A stretch of DNA of 7,246 nucleotides from NCBI GenBank assembly GCA_028696755.1, contig JAQVGK010000172.1, forward strand, positions 1 through 7,246, read 5' to 3'. The notes under the pieces are model-generated. The model searched no databases, was not told where the DNA came from, and saw only the letters and a list, made by a program, of their open reading frames with translations. This DNA is from Bacteroidales bacterium. Its GTDB lineage: Bacteria > Bacteroidota > Bacteroidia > Bacteroidales > ML635J-15. Of this stretch, positions 1-6,003 are shown one piece after another (the first letter of the stretch is position 1; each line of letters starts with the position of its first letter). The position numbers and the translations under genes are program-made.

Positions 1-170
1 TACAACAAAATATTGTCAAAATAAGTTAGAGTTTTTACAGAATTTTAGTGAATATTTGAAATATTAGGATGAAATTCCATAAAAAAAATTACCTGTCTTA
101 ACATTTTTTGTAATTTGCGGATTTAACGTTACATTAATAATTAATATACATTGGTTTTAATTTACTAATT
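1..170. other. AT-rich non-coding leader
   Basis: No reading frame of useful length is visible on either strand. The stretch is very AT-rich and leads into the lipoprotein gene at 171. Two near-matches to the Bacteroidota -7 box TAnnTTTG occur, at 111-117 (one base short) and at 147-154 (TACATTGG, one mismatch). Neither has a -33 TTTG at the right distance, so I assign no promoter. Confidence 0.5.
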
Positions 171-644
171 ATGAAAAAAGCTGGGTTTTTATTTATTGCA
201 TTTATTTTGGTGGTTTTTGTTACTTTGTTTTCATCTTGTGAAGAAGAAGCGGCGCCAACGCAAACAACAATTACTTATCCAGCATCAGGAGGATTTGGAA
301 CAAATATTCTAGCTCTTCCCGATTCAACAATTGTCTCAACTGATACAAGTTACAGCTTTCTGGCAAGTCTTGAAGCCGATGCTACTCTTAAAATCAAAAT
401 TACAAACTTGTCCGAAACTGATTCAGTAGGGCATGTCGCTTTGTGGTTTTATGGCGGAACAACATATAAAAATTGGACTATTTCCGATTATGCTTCCAGT
501 CGCCAGACATTTACAGCAAAACCTGCAGAAAGCAATAATCTTAGTTTGTCGTTCCAATCATATTATTTAGGAGGTTGCTGTCGCATCGACTTTTACGAAA
601 ATTCTGAGAGCGTGACTAAAACAAAGTATATTTTGTGGGAATAA
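171..644 (+). CDS. Predicted lipoprotein of unknown function
   Basis: This is a 157-aa protein that I do not recognise as a named family. Residues 1-22 form a signal peptide with two lysines, a hydrophobic stretch, and then F-S-S-C with Cys23 as the predicted lipidation site. Three glutamates follow the cysteine directly. Acidic residues just after the lipid cysteine resemble the surface-export signal described for Bacteroidota lipoproteins, so outer-leaflet display is possible (inference). The rest is rich in Ser, Thr, Tyr and aromatic residues with alternating patterns, consistent with a small beta-sandwich. A Cys-Cys pair sits near the C-terminus in GGCCRIDF. The ATG at 171 places the signal peptide correctly, and the A/T-rich leader lacks a Shine-Dalgarno motif. 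The gene stands alone and converges with the next gene 39 bp away. It may be an envelope or carbohydrate-contact protein, but nothing in the sequence proves this. Confidence 0.8.
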   Translation: MKKAGFLFIAFILVVFVTLFSSCEEEAAPTQTTITYPASGGFGTNILALPDSTIVSTDTSYSFLASLEADATLKIKITNLSETDSVGHVALWFYGGTTYKNWTISDYASSRQTFTAKPAESNNLSLSFQSYYLGGCCRIDFYENSESVTKTKYILWE

Positions 645-683
645 TGTAGGCAATAGACAATGAACGGTTTATGTGTTAGGAAA

Positions 684-1289
684 TTATCCTAGGGCTTCCT
701 TCAATTCACCCGCAATCTCCCACAACCTATCAAGCTGCTCAAAATCAAAAATCCACTGGTTAAGAATATAAATTCCAGCGATAGATTTGGACTGTAGTTC
801 GGGAACAAAATCGGGTGAAATATCGTTTATGCCGACTTTTAAAAGCTGATTTATTTTGAATATTTCGGGTAAAAGAGCTGCTGTTTTTGCAAATTCGGAT
901 TTAATAATATCGAATGCGTCGGATTTATTCTCGACCACAACTTTACTACTTGTTTCGTGATCACCAAATATACTCGGTTTGCCAGAATTTCGTCCAGCCA
1001 AGCGATCGAGAAAATCCTTATTGCGAACAGTAATTTTTACATCGCTGCTGTAATTACAATTAAAAAATATGCCAGCATACTGCGAAAATTCCGTTAACCC
1101 TTGCGAATCGGCAAACATTGCCATTTCCAAATCTGGAAATTTTTGGTTGCGAATTATTACTTTTCTTTTATGATATGCTATCGGTTGCTGGGCCGATCTT
1201 GGGTAATCGCTTTCTGTAAGCGAATATTCCAAACCCCGGGTATCAGCATAATGCTGTATCAGATCTGTTCCGGTAAGATTTGTGCTCAT
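684..1289 (-). CDS. Hypothetical protein, 201 aa, cytoplasmic
   Basis: This is an intact 201-aa reading frame on the minus strand with no signal peptide and no membrane segment. I do not recognise the family. The N-terminal third contains basic and beta-like stretches (KRKVIIRNQK, then DLEMAMFAD). The middle has a short beta-like run (GIFFNCNYSSDVKITV). The C-terminal 80 residues are mainly helical, with hydrophobic and acidic heptad-like spacing, and end in EIAGELKEALG. The overall look is of a soluble alpha/beta protein. The ATG at 1287-1289 is preferred because a TAGATTTG box lies 14 nt upstream of it. The gene is convergent with the lipoprotein at 171-644 and divergent from the small lipoprotein at 1468, so it is probably transcribed alone. 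No conserved catalytic motif is visible and I give no function. Confidence 0.75.
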   Translation of the reverse strand: MSTNLTGTDLIQHYADTRGLEYSLTESDYPRSAQQPIAYHKRKVIIRNQKFPDLEMAMFADSQGLTEFSQYAGIFFNCNYSSDVKITVRNKDFLDRLAGRNSGKPSIFGDHETSSKVVVENKSDAFDIIKSEFAKTAALLPEIFKINQLLKVGINDISPDFVPELQSKSIAGIYILNQWIFDFEQLDRLWEIAGELKEALG

Positions 1290-1303
1290 GTTATTAATTT
1301 TGA

Positions 1304-1311
1304 CAAATCTA
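1304..1311 (-). promoter_or_regulatory. Candidate -7 box for the 201-aa gene
   Basis: Read on the minus strand, the sequence is TAGATTTG, an exact match to the Bacteroidota -7 consensus TAnnTTTG. It ends 14 nt before the ATG at 1289, which would give a leader of only about 5-10 nt. No TTTG lies 17-23 nt further upstream, so the -33 element is missing and the call is weak. Confidence 0.35.
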
Positions 1312-1357
1312 GGGAAATTGTTGACATTATTTGAATAGTCTGTTGAAAACTTTTATT

Positions 1358-1365
1358 TATCTTTG
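1358..1365 (+). promoter_or_regulatory. Candidate -7 box for the small lipoprotein gene
   Basis: TATCTTTG matches TAnnTTTG exactly. The nearest upstream TTTG (1330-1333) is 24 nt away, slightly beyond the usual 17-23 nt. If used, transcription would begin near 1370 and leave a leader of about 97 nt before the ATG at 1468. It is the best candidate in the gap between the two genes, but not strong. Confidence 0.3.
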
Positions 1366-1467
1366 TTCCTAAACTGTCTTTGTGAAAATTATATTATAAA
1401 GGAAATAGCTTGGCATCATCTGTTATGTTAATTATTTTTTAGTTTATCAAGTTTAACAAAAAAATCT

Positions 1468-1596
1468 ATGAAAATTAAAAGACTAATTTATCTTTTTTTA
1501 TTATGCATTGTGCTTGTTAGTTGCCATGCCACAAAGAAAAATACTCACCATAGCAGTAACGAAGATCTAAAAAAAGAAAGGACGGCAGATAACTAA
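1468..1596 (+). CDS. Very small predicted lipoprotein, 42 aa
   Basis: This short reading frame encodes 42 residues with a clear lipoprotein signal: a positive start (MKIKR), a hydrophobic core, and a good lipobox L-V-S-C with Cys19. The mature part is only about 24 residues (C-H-A-T-K-K onward). It is very polar, with three histidines (H20, H27, H28) and many lysines and acidic residues. Support comes from the lipobox, the A-rich leader before the ATG, and a hairpin plus T-run directly at the stop codon that would end a one-gene transcript. It lies about 250 bp upstream of feoA on the same strand but has its own terminator, so it is probably not in the feo operon. The function is unknown. A role in metal handling would be a guess from the histidines and the neighbourhood. 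It could also be a small envelope or entericidin-like peptide. Confidence 0.6.
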   Translation: MKIKRLIYLFLLCIVLVSCHATKKNTHHSSNEDLKKERTADN

Positions 1597-1630
1597 AGAC
1601 GCAAATATTTGATGTTTAGTCGTCTTTTCT
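1595..1630 (+). terminator. Likely intrinsic terminator after the small lipoprotein gene
   Basis: AAAGACG (1595-1601), which overlaps the stop codon, can pair with CGTCTTT (1621-1627). The 19-nt loop can extend the stem by a few A-T pairs, and the T/C-rich run TTTTCTTTC follows. The stem is 7 bp with a modest GC content, so strength is moderate. Confidence 0.5.
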
Positions 1631-1811
1631 TTCAGCACGGCTTTTTCTCTGACTTTTGTTGCATTATATTCCTTACTGTGTTCTCAGTGTATCTTTAGGT
1701 TTCTGATCCACCTGGAGGGGGCAAGCTGTGAGTGTCAGGAGGCCGACATCTGGAATTGTTTTTTATGATAAAATTTCTTCATTTATTTTTAACTAATTTA
1801 GAAGAAAACTG
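1631..1811. other. Non-coding stretch upstream of feoA with a GC-rich island
   Basis: No convincing gene is present between the small lipoprotein gene and feoA. Positions 1705-1752 stand out: about 63 % G+C in surroundings that are strongly AT-rich, with runs such as CCTGGAGGGGGC and GGAGGCC. A 4-bp inverted repeat TGTC/GACA (1733-1736, 1745-1748) is too short to call a hairpin. The island lies upstream of the feoA promoter, so it would not be part of that transcript. It may be a remnant of a repeat or an upstream protein-binding region; neither is shown. Confidence 0.4.
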
Positions 1812-1842
1812 TTTGTAGTTTATTTAGATTAAGTTAATTTTG
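1812..1842 (+). promoter_or_regulatory. Promoter of feoAB, Bacteroidota type
   Basis: TTTG at 1812-1815 and TAATTTTG at 1835-1842 are exact matches to the Bacteroidota -33 and -7 elements, and the 19-nt spacing between them is what the consensus expects. This is the best promoter in the window. Transcription should start a few bases after 1842, roughly 1846-1851. That lies at or beside the ATG at 1848 and rules against the GTG at 1842 as start. No Fur-type palindrome was recognised around it. Confidence 0.65.
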
Positions 1843-1847
1843 TGCTT

Positions 1848-2099
1848 ATGGTAGCAGTGCAAAATATTGAGTTGAAAAAGGAATACACAGTAACAAAAAT
1901 TACTGGTAGATGGGGTATGCGCAGACGCATTCAAAGGCTTGGTATCGAAGCAGGGAAAAAGATAATTTTCCACTCTCATTCACGCTCTGGTCTATATACT
2001 TTTAGCTTTAGCGATTCTAAGAAAAAGCGGAAATTGCCTGGAGCAAATCTTAATTTTATTAAGCTTACAGCATCAAACGATCCTTCGCTTTCTCAATAA
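1848..2099 (+). CDS. feoA: FeoA-like SH3-fold protein of the ferrous iron transport system
   Basis: FeoA is a small cytoplasmic partner of the FeoB ferrous-iron transporter, thought to modulate it. With the ATG at 1848 the product is 83 aa, near the usual 75-85. The family core is visible: a first beta strand region (YTVTKITG, 13-20), then G-M-R-R-R-I-Q-R-L-G-I-E-A-G-K (23-37), the typical arginine-rich helix followed by LG-x-x-x-G. The C-terminal half is less typical. The usual RG-x-x-ALR-x-x-EA ending is replaced by a lysine-rich FSDSKKKRKLPGANLNFIKL. An in-frame GTG at 1842 would add two residues, but it lies inside the promoter -7 box. The stop codon overlaps the feoB ATG (TAATG at 2097-2101), which indicates an operon and translational coupling. 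Family assignment is good; how it acts with a G domain that lacks nucleotide motifs is open. Confidence 0.8.
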   Translation: MVAVQNIELKKEYTVTKITGRWGMRRRIQRLGIEAGKKIIFHSHSRSGLYTFSFSDSKKKRKLPGANLNFIKLTASNDPSLSQ

Positions 2100-4192
2100 T
2101 GGCGGTTGATAAATCAGAAATCTATGTGGATATTTTCCGCAGCGATATTACTCCTTGCATAAATTTGTTTGAGGGGCAGGAAGTTTATAAATATAATGAA
2201 TACAAGTTTGTCGTAAATCATCTTCCGCCAGTAGCAACAATTCAGGGCGATGATTATCATCGTAAAAAACTGAGAAATAAGGTTCTTACAGATTTTCCAG
2301 ATATTTTTCTTGGTGTTGTTGATTTTGAGAATCTCGAATCGGACCTAAGTTTGGTATCCCAGTTTATAGATATGGATGCCAAGATTGTTGTTGCGCTGCG
2401 TAACTATAAACCCGAAGATGGAAGCGATAAGACCGATTTTGAACTTTTAAGCCGTTTGCTTGGAATTCCGGTAATTAGCTATGCTGATCTTGAGGACGAT
2501 GCTCATAACCCTGATCGTCAGAAGATTTTTGAAACAATAATTAAGACACATCAAGATACTGAGCCATTTGTACGTCACGTTCATGTAAACTTCGGCCGCC
2601 AGATAGAACATTCTATTGCTGTTCTTAAAAAGTATCTTAAGAGCATCTCAAAAAAAGACTATATTGCCTCGCCACGTTTTCTAGCCATTGGATTACTCGA
2701 AAAAGACCCTCTTGTTCTTAAATTGTTCGAGGATACACCGCATTATCAAACCGTTAAGCACAAAGCAAAACTCCAGATCGACAAACTGGAAAAGTTATAT
2801 GGTGATCATATTTTTACAATAATTAAGAATGCCCGTAAAGCATATATAAACGGTGCTATCACCGAAATCGCTGGCAAAGCACAAATAGAAAGCAAATCGA
2901 AAAAACTCGACAAAGTTTTAACTCATCGTATTTGGGGAATTCCAATTTTCGTTGCTTTTATGGCTCTTACATTTTATTCAACCTTCGAATTGGGCAAATA
3001 TCCAATGGGATGGCTCGAGACGGGAGTGGAATGGCTTACAAATATGCTCGAAACCCAACTGAAACCAGGGTTTTGGAAAGATCTTTTAATAAACGGTGCC
3101 ATAGATGGAGTAGGAGGAGTTCTAGTTTTTCTTCCAAATATTTTCATTTTGTTCTTCTTTATCGGTTTTCTCGAAAATACTGGTTATATGTCGCGTGCAG
3201 CTTTTCTCATGGACAAATATATGCACAAAATTGGTCTGCATGGAAAGTCTTTTATCCCGATGATAATGGGATTTGGTTGCACTGTTCCGGCAATTATGAG
3301 TACCCGTATTCTCGAGAATAAACGCGACCGAATTCTTACCATGATGATTGTGCCATTTATGTCGTGTTCGGCAAGGCTTCCAGTGTATATTTTGATGATT
3401 TCAGCTTTCTTCCCTGAGCATCCAGTTTTGATGTTGTTCGGAATTTACATGTTTGGGATATTGCTGGCACTTATTATTTCGAGATTCTTCAGTAAAACAA
3501 TTTTAAAGCAGAAAGAAGCTCCGTACATTATGGAGTTGATGCCATATCGTAAGCCTACTGCAAAACTATTGTTCTCCTATACATGGGACAGAGGTAAGGA
3601 ATATCTTAAAAAAATTGGTGGAGTTATTCTTATAGGCTCGGTAGTGATATGGTTGCTTGGATATTTCCCAAGAAATATTGAGTATTCTAAAGATTACGAC
3701 AAGCTGATTGCTGTTTCCACAAATAAAGTTGAGATTACTGAGCTTCAGCTTGCAAAACAAAGCGAAGAACACGAAAATTCTTATATCGGCAAAATTGGTC
3801 ATTTTATTGAGCCTGCTATGAAACCGTTGGGCTTCGACTGGAAGATGAGCGTTAGCATTTTAGCAGGAATTGCTGGAAAAGAAATAACTGTTAGCACAAT
3901 GGGTGTACTTTATCAGGCAACTGAGCATGGTGAAGGTGCATCTTTGCAAAATAAGCTTAAAGCAGAAACATACAGCTCAGGCGATAAAGCTGGTGAAAAA
4001 GTATTTAATAGGGTAGTGGCCTTGTCGTTTATAATGTTTGTTCTGATTTATTTCCCATGCATTGCTGTTATTTCTGCAATTTGGAAGGAGTCCAAACGAA
4101 TAAAGTGGGCAATTTTCTCGGCTGTTTATACCACGGGAATTGCATGGCTGGTGTCGTTTGCGGTGTTCCAGATTGGTAGGTTGATTGGGTAA
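2099..4192 (+). CDS. feoB: FeoB-family ferrous iron transporter with a degenerate G domain
   Basis: FeoB carries Fe2+ across the inner membrane. This 697-aa protein is a little shorter than most members (700-775). Residues 1-150 align with the FeoB GTPase domain, for example GVVDFENLESDLSL (72-85), but the nucleotide motifs are gone. The P-loop GNPNSGKT position reads RSDITPCI (14-21), switch I is missing (about 17 residues shorter), DLPG is HLPP (41-44), and NxxD is RNYK (101-104). The helical spacer follows (about 155-260), then KLDKVLTHR and the membrane part with roughly eight segments and two Gate motifs. These keep GFGCTVPA (391-398), PFMSCSARLPVY (419-430), GKEITVST (593-600) and YFPC (651-654), with all three pore cysteines. 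The frame is uninterrupted, so this is not a frameshift. Its ATG overlaps the feoA stop codon. Transport is likely retained; the energy source or gating is unclear. Manganese or another divalent metal is possible. Confidence 0.9.
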   Translation: MAVDKSEIYVDIFRSDITPCINLFEGQEVYKYNEYKFVVNHLPPVATIQGDDYHRKKLRNKVLTDFPDIFLGVVDFENLESDLSLVSQFIDMDAKIVVALRNYKPEDGSDKTDFELLSRLLGIPVISYADLEDDAHNPDRQKIFETIIKTHQDTEPFVRHVHVNFGRQIEHSIAVLKKYLKSISKKDYIASPRFLAIGLLEKDPLVLKLFEDTPHYQTVKHKAKLQIDKLEKLYGDHIFTIIKNARKAYINGAITEIAGKAQIESKSKKLDKVLTHRIWGIPIFVAFMALTFYSTFELGKYPMGWLETGVEWLTNMLETQLKPGFWKDLLINGAIDGVGGVLVFLPNIFILFFFIGFLENTGYMSRAAFLMDKYMHKIGLHGKSFIPMIMGFGCTVPAIMSTRILENKRDRILTMMIVPFMSCSARLPVYILMISAFFPEHPVLMLFGIYMFGILLALIISRFFSKTILKQKEAPYIMELMPYRKPTAKLLFSYTWDRGKEYLKKIGGVILIGSVVIWLLGYFPRNIEYSKDYDKLIAVSTNKVEITELQLAKQSEEHENSYIGKIGHFIEPAMKPLGFDWKMSVSILAGIAGKEITVSTMGVLYQATEHGEGASLQNKLKAETYSSGDKAGEKVFNRVVALSFIMFVLIYFPCIAVISAIWKESKRIKWAIFSAVYTTGIAWLVSFAVFQIGRLIG

Positions 4193-4206
4193 AGGTCGTA
4201 ACCTCT

Positions 4207-4342
4207 AAATCACAAATCACAAAAAACAAATCACAAATCACAAATTGCAAAAAACAAATCACAAATATCAACTTTGCAGTAAGCATTGTAATTTGTAATT
4301 TGTTATTTGGAGCTTATTGTCAAATCACAAATCACAAATCAA
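4207..4342. repeat. Heptanucleotide repeat block (AAATCAC), forward-inverted-forward
   Basis: Nine tandem 7-bp units run from 4207 to 4269, five of them exactly AAATCAC and the rest variants such as AAAAAAC and AAATTGC. Three units in the opposite sense follow at 4288-4308 (GTAATTT twice, GTTATTT once). Three forward units close the block at 4322-4342. The inverted block could pair imperfectly with either flank, giving an A-T-rich stem-loop downstream of feoB, though not a classical terminator. Similar CAAATCA-type low-complexity runs are, from memory, common between genes in Bacteroidota. Confidence 0.75.
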
Positions 4343-4482
4343 GCGTTAGCGATTAGATTTTGAACTTCGAACTGGGTATCCCAATCCTCATTCCTCTAAT
4401 TTCAACGTCCATCAACAATATTAAATGAGGTAAAAGAATATTCACTAATTTTGTTGCATAAAAACAAATAATTAAAAATAAT
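4343..4482. other. Intergenic leader of the hydrolase-fold gene
   Basis: No gene is seen here. A 7-bp inverted repeat CCTCATT (4386-4392) and AATGAGG (4424-4430) with a 31-nt spacer lies just upstream of the promoter candidate. It could be an operator or chance. The final 29 nt before the ATG at 4483 are A-rich, as usual for Bacteroidota leaders. Confidence 0.35.
4446..4453 (+). promoter_or_regulatory. Candidate -7 box for the hydrolase-fold gene
   Basis: TAATTTTG matches TAnnTTTG exactly and is the same octamer as the feoA -7 box. It would give a leader of about 25 nt before the ATG at 4483. No TTTG or TTG occurs 17-23 nt upstream, where TTAAATG is found instead, so the -33 part is poor. 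Confidence 0.4.
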
Positions 4483-5895
4483 ATGAAAAAGCTCGGATTG
4501 GTTTTAATTGGAATAATTCTTTCAATTTCGACATTTGCACAAAACAATGAATCGGTTTACTTTAGTGGAACCATCAACGCAGATCCTGACTTTATAGACA
4601 TAATTCTTGAAGTGAGAACTGAATCGGCTCAAACTCAGGCTTATCTTTACATTCCCGACCAGTTTGTTTATGCGATGAAAGCAGCTGATGTTTTTTATAA
4701 TGGCGATAGCTTGAGAGTAAGCTTTAAAAAGATGTCGGCGGTTTATTCTGGCGTACGAAACGCTGAAACTAAAGCAATAGATGGAAAATGGAAGCAAGGG
4801 AATCCTGAATTTGAAACTATTCTGAAAGAGGTGGATAATTCAGAAGTTGAATTTTTACAGCGTCCACAAACACCAGAGTTGCCATTGCCATACATCGAAA
4901 AGGAAATTTGTGTAGAAAATGTAAAAGGGAAAAGTACTTTGTGCGGAACTCTCACAATTCCAGATACAGTGGGTACATATCCTCTTGTAGTCATGGTCAC
5001 TGGTTCGGGAGCACAAGACAGAAACGAGGAAATTGCTGGTCATAAACCTTTTTTAATTATTGCCGACTATCTAACTCGAAACGGAATAGCGGTTTTCAGG
5101 TACGATGATCGTGGAGTTGCTAAGTCGAAAGGTGATGTTGTAAACTCAACAACCTACGATTTTATGACCGACGCTGCTGCTGTGATTTTACATTTTGAAA
5201 ATTATCCAAATATTGATAATAGCATGATTGGTGTTGCTGGTCATATCGAAGGAGGAATTATAGCGATGATGCTAGCAGCAAAATATTCTAAAAATGTTGA
5301 TTTTATAATTAGTCTTGCAGGTCCTGGTGTACCAATGCGTGAGTTACTTCTTAAGCAAATGGATGATATTAGCAGGGCTGAGAACATCTCGGAAGAACAC
5401 TTGCAGATTTTGTTCAAAATGCAATCTGAATTACTCGAATTAGCTACAAAAAAAATGGAATTGCCCGAACTGCGTAAAGAAATAAAAGCTGTTTATGACA
5501 AATATGGAGCTAACTTTACAGAAGAGGAGCGAAACGAGTACCGAATGAATGAAAGTGGTTTAAATATGGCTGTTTTACAGTTTTCTCAACCATGGATAAG
5601 ATATTTTTTGACTATCGATCCGGCAGTTTACCTCAAGAAAATTAAATGCCCAGTACTCGCATTAAACGGAACAAAAGATATTCAAGTAAGCAGCAAAGAA
5701 AATCTTGCAGCAATTGAGAAATATCTTTCAGAGGGCAAGTGCAAAAACATTAAAATTGTTGAACTCGAAGGCTTAAACCACATTTTCCAGAAGTCCGAAA
5801 CAGGTCAAGTACAAGACTATTACAAAATACAAGAAACAATTTCACCAGACGTATTACCGTTATTAGTTGATTTTATTAATTCGTTGAGAAAATAA
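4483..5895 (+). CDS. Secreted alpha/beta-hydrolase-fold protein lacking the nucleophile serine
   Basis: This 470-aa protein resembles secreted Bacteroidota esterase or acyl-hydrolase-like proteins. Residues 1-19 form a signal peptide (cleavage likely after STFA), so it acts in the periplasm or outside. Residues 25-115 form a beta-rich N-terminal domain ending in the typical GKWKQG stretch. The hydrolase domain follows: GSGAQDRNEE (174-183, oxyanion region), AGHKPFLIIADYLTRNGIAV (185-204), YDDRG (207-211), the nucleophile elbow at 253-258, a helical cap (about 285-365), NGTKD with Asp399, and LNHIFQ with His433. Active members read GHSEGG at the elbow, whereas this one reads GHIEGG: Ile255 (codon ATC, 5245-5247) replaces Ser, which a single base change from AGC explains. 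Asp and His are kept. The protein is therefore predicted to be catalytically dead or altered, unless the base is a sequencing error. It lies 290 bp after feoB with its own promoter candidate and is probably a separate unit. Confidence 0.85.
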   Translation: MKKLGLVLIGIILSISTFAQNNESVYFSGTINADPDFIDIILEVRTESAQTQAYLYIPDQFVYAMKAADVFYNGDSLRVSFKKMSAVYSGVRNAETKAIDGKWKQGNPEFETILKEVDNSEVEFLQRPQTPELPLPYIEKEICVENVKGKSTLCGTLTIPDTVGTYPLVVMVTGSGAQDRNEEIAGHKPFLIIADYLTRNGIAVFRYDDRGVAKSKGDVVNSTTYDFMTDAAAVILHFENYPNIDNSMIGVAGHIEGGIIAMMLAAKYSKNVDFIISLAGPGVPMRELLLKQMDDISRAENISEEHLQILFKMQSELLELATKKMELPELRKEIKAVYDKYGANFTEEERNEYRMNESGLNMAVLQFSQPWIRYFLTIDPAVYLKKIKCPVLALNGTKDIQVSSKENLAAIEKYLSEGKCKNIKIVELEGLNHIFQKSETGQVQDYYKIQETISPDVLPLLVDFINSLRK

Positions 5896-6003
5896 ATTTT
5901 CTATACAACTAAGCTAAGAAAAACAGTTTACTAGGCTAATGAAGTTTGAATTACTAATAATTTTAACGAGCTATTATCAGACAAATTATGCTTTGAATAT
6001 AGT
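5896..6003. other. AT-rich spacer after the hydrolase-fold gene
   Basis: Nothing functional was recognised. No terminator-like hairpin with a T-run follows the stop codon at 5893-5895. An ATG at 5939 opens a 47-codon frame, but most of it runs into the GC-rich repeat, so it is treated as spurious. Confidence 0.4.

Noticed and set aside
677..691. Hairpin TAGGA/TCCTA between the two convergent genes
   Set aside because: The stem has only 5 bp and no T-run follows on either strand, so I do not call a terminator.
1101..1334. 77-codon plus-strand frame
   Set aside because: It lies opposite the intact 201-aa minus-strand gene, gives an unusual composition with no domain, and has no promoter or leader of its own.
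1657..1768. Cysteine-rich short frame (CSQC...CEC...WNC) across the GC-rich island
   Set aside because: It has no ATG and only weak TTG starts, is about 36 residues long, and has no terminator or conserved pattern; the cysteines are probably chance.
1842..1847. GTG at 1842 as feoA start
   Set aside because: It lies at the end of the -7 promoter box, upstream of the expected transcription start, so it could not be in the mRNA if that promoter is used.
2932..3321. 129-codon plus-strand frame inside feoB
   Set aside because: It is an out-of-frame shadow of the well-conserved FeoB membrane domain, with no start context or recognisable domain.
3566..3802. 78-codon minus-strand frame antisense to feoB
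   Set aside because: It is a shadow of feoB with biased composition and no independent signals.
4068..4286. 72-codon minus-strand frame with repeated FVICDL segments
   Set aside because: It is produced by the 7-bp AAATCAC repeat plus the antisense of the feoB end; the repeated hydrophobic units simply mirror the DNA repeat.
4207..4342. CRISPR array
   Set aside because: The units are 7 bp, directly adjoining and without unique spacers, and no cas genes are present.
4386..4430. CCTCATT...AATGAGG inverted repeat as an operator
   Set aside because: A 7-bp match with a 31-nt spacer can occur by chance in this AT-rich leader and fits no binding-site family I know; it is mentioned only in the leader entry.
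4353..5043. Several minus-strand frames of 62-91 codons antisense to the hydrolase-fold gene and its leader
   Set aside because: They overlap one another and lie mostly opposite a gene with a clear protein family, so they are shadows.
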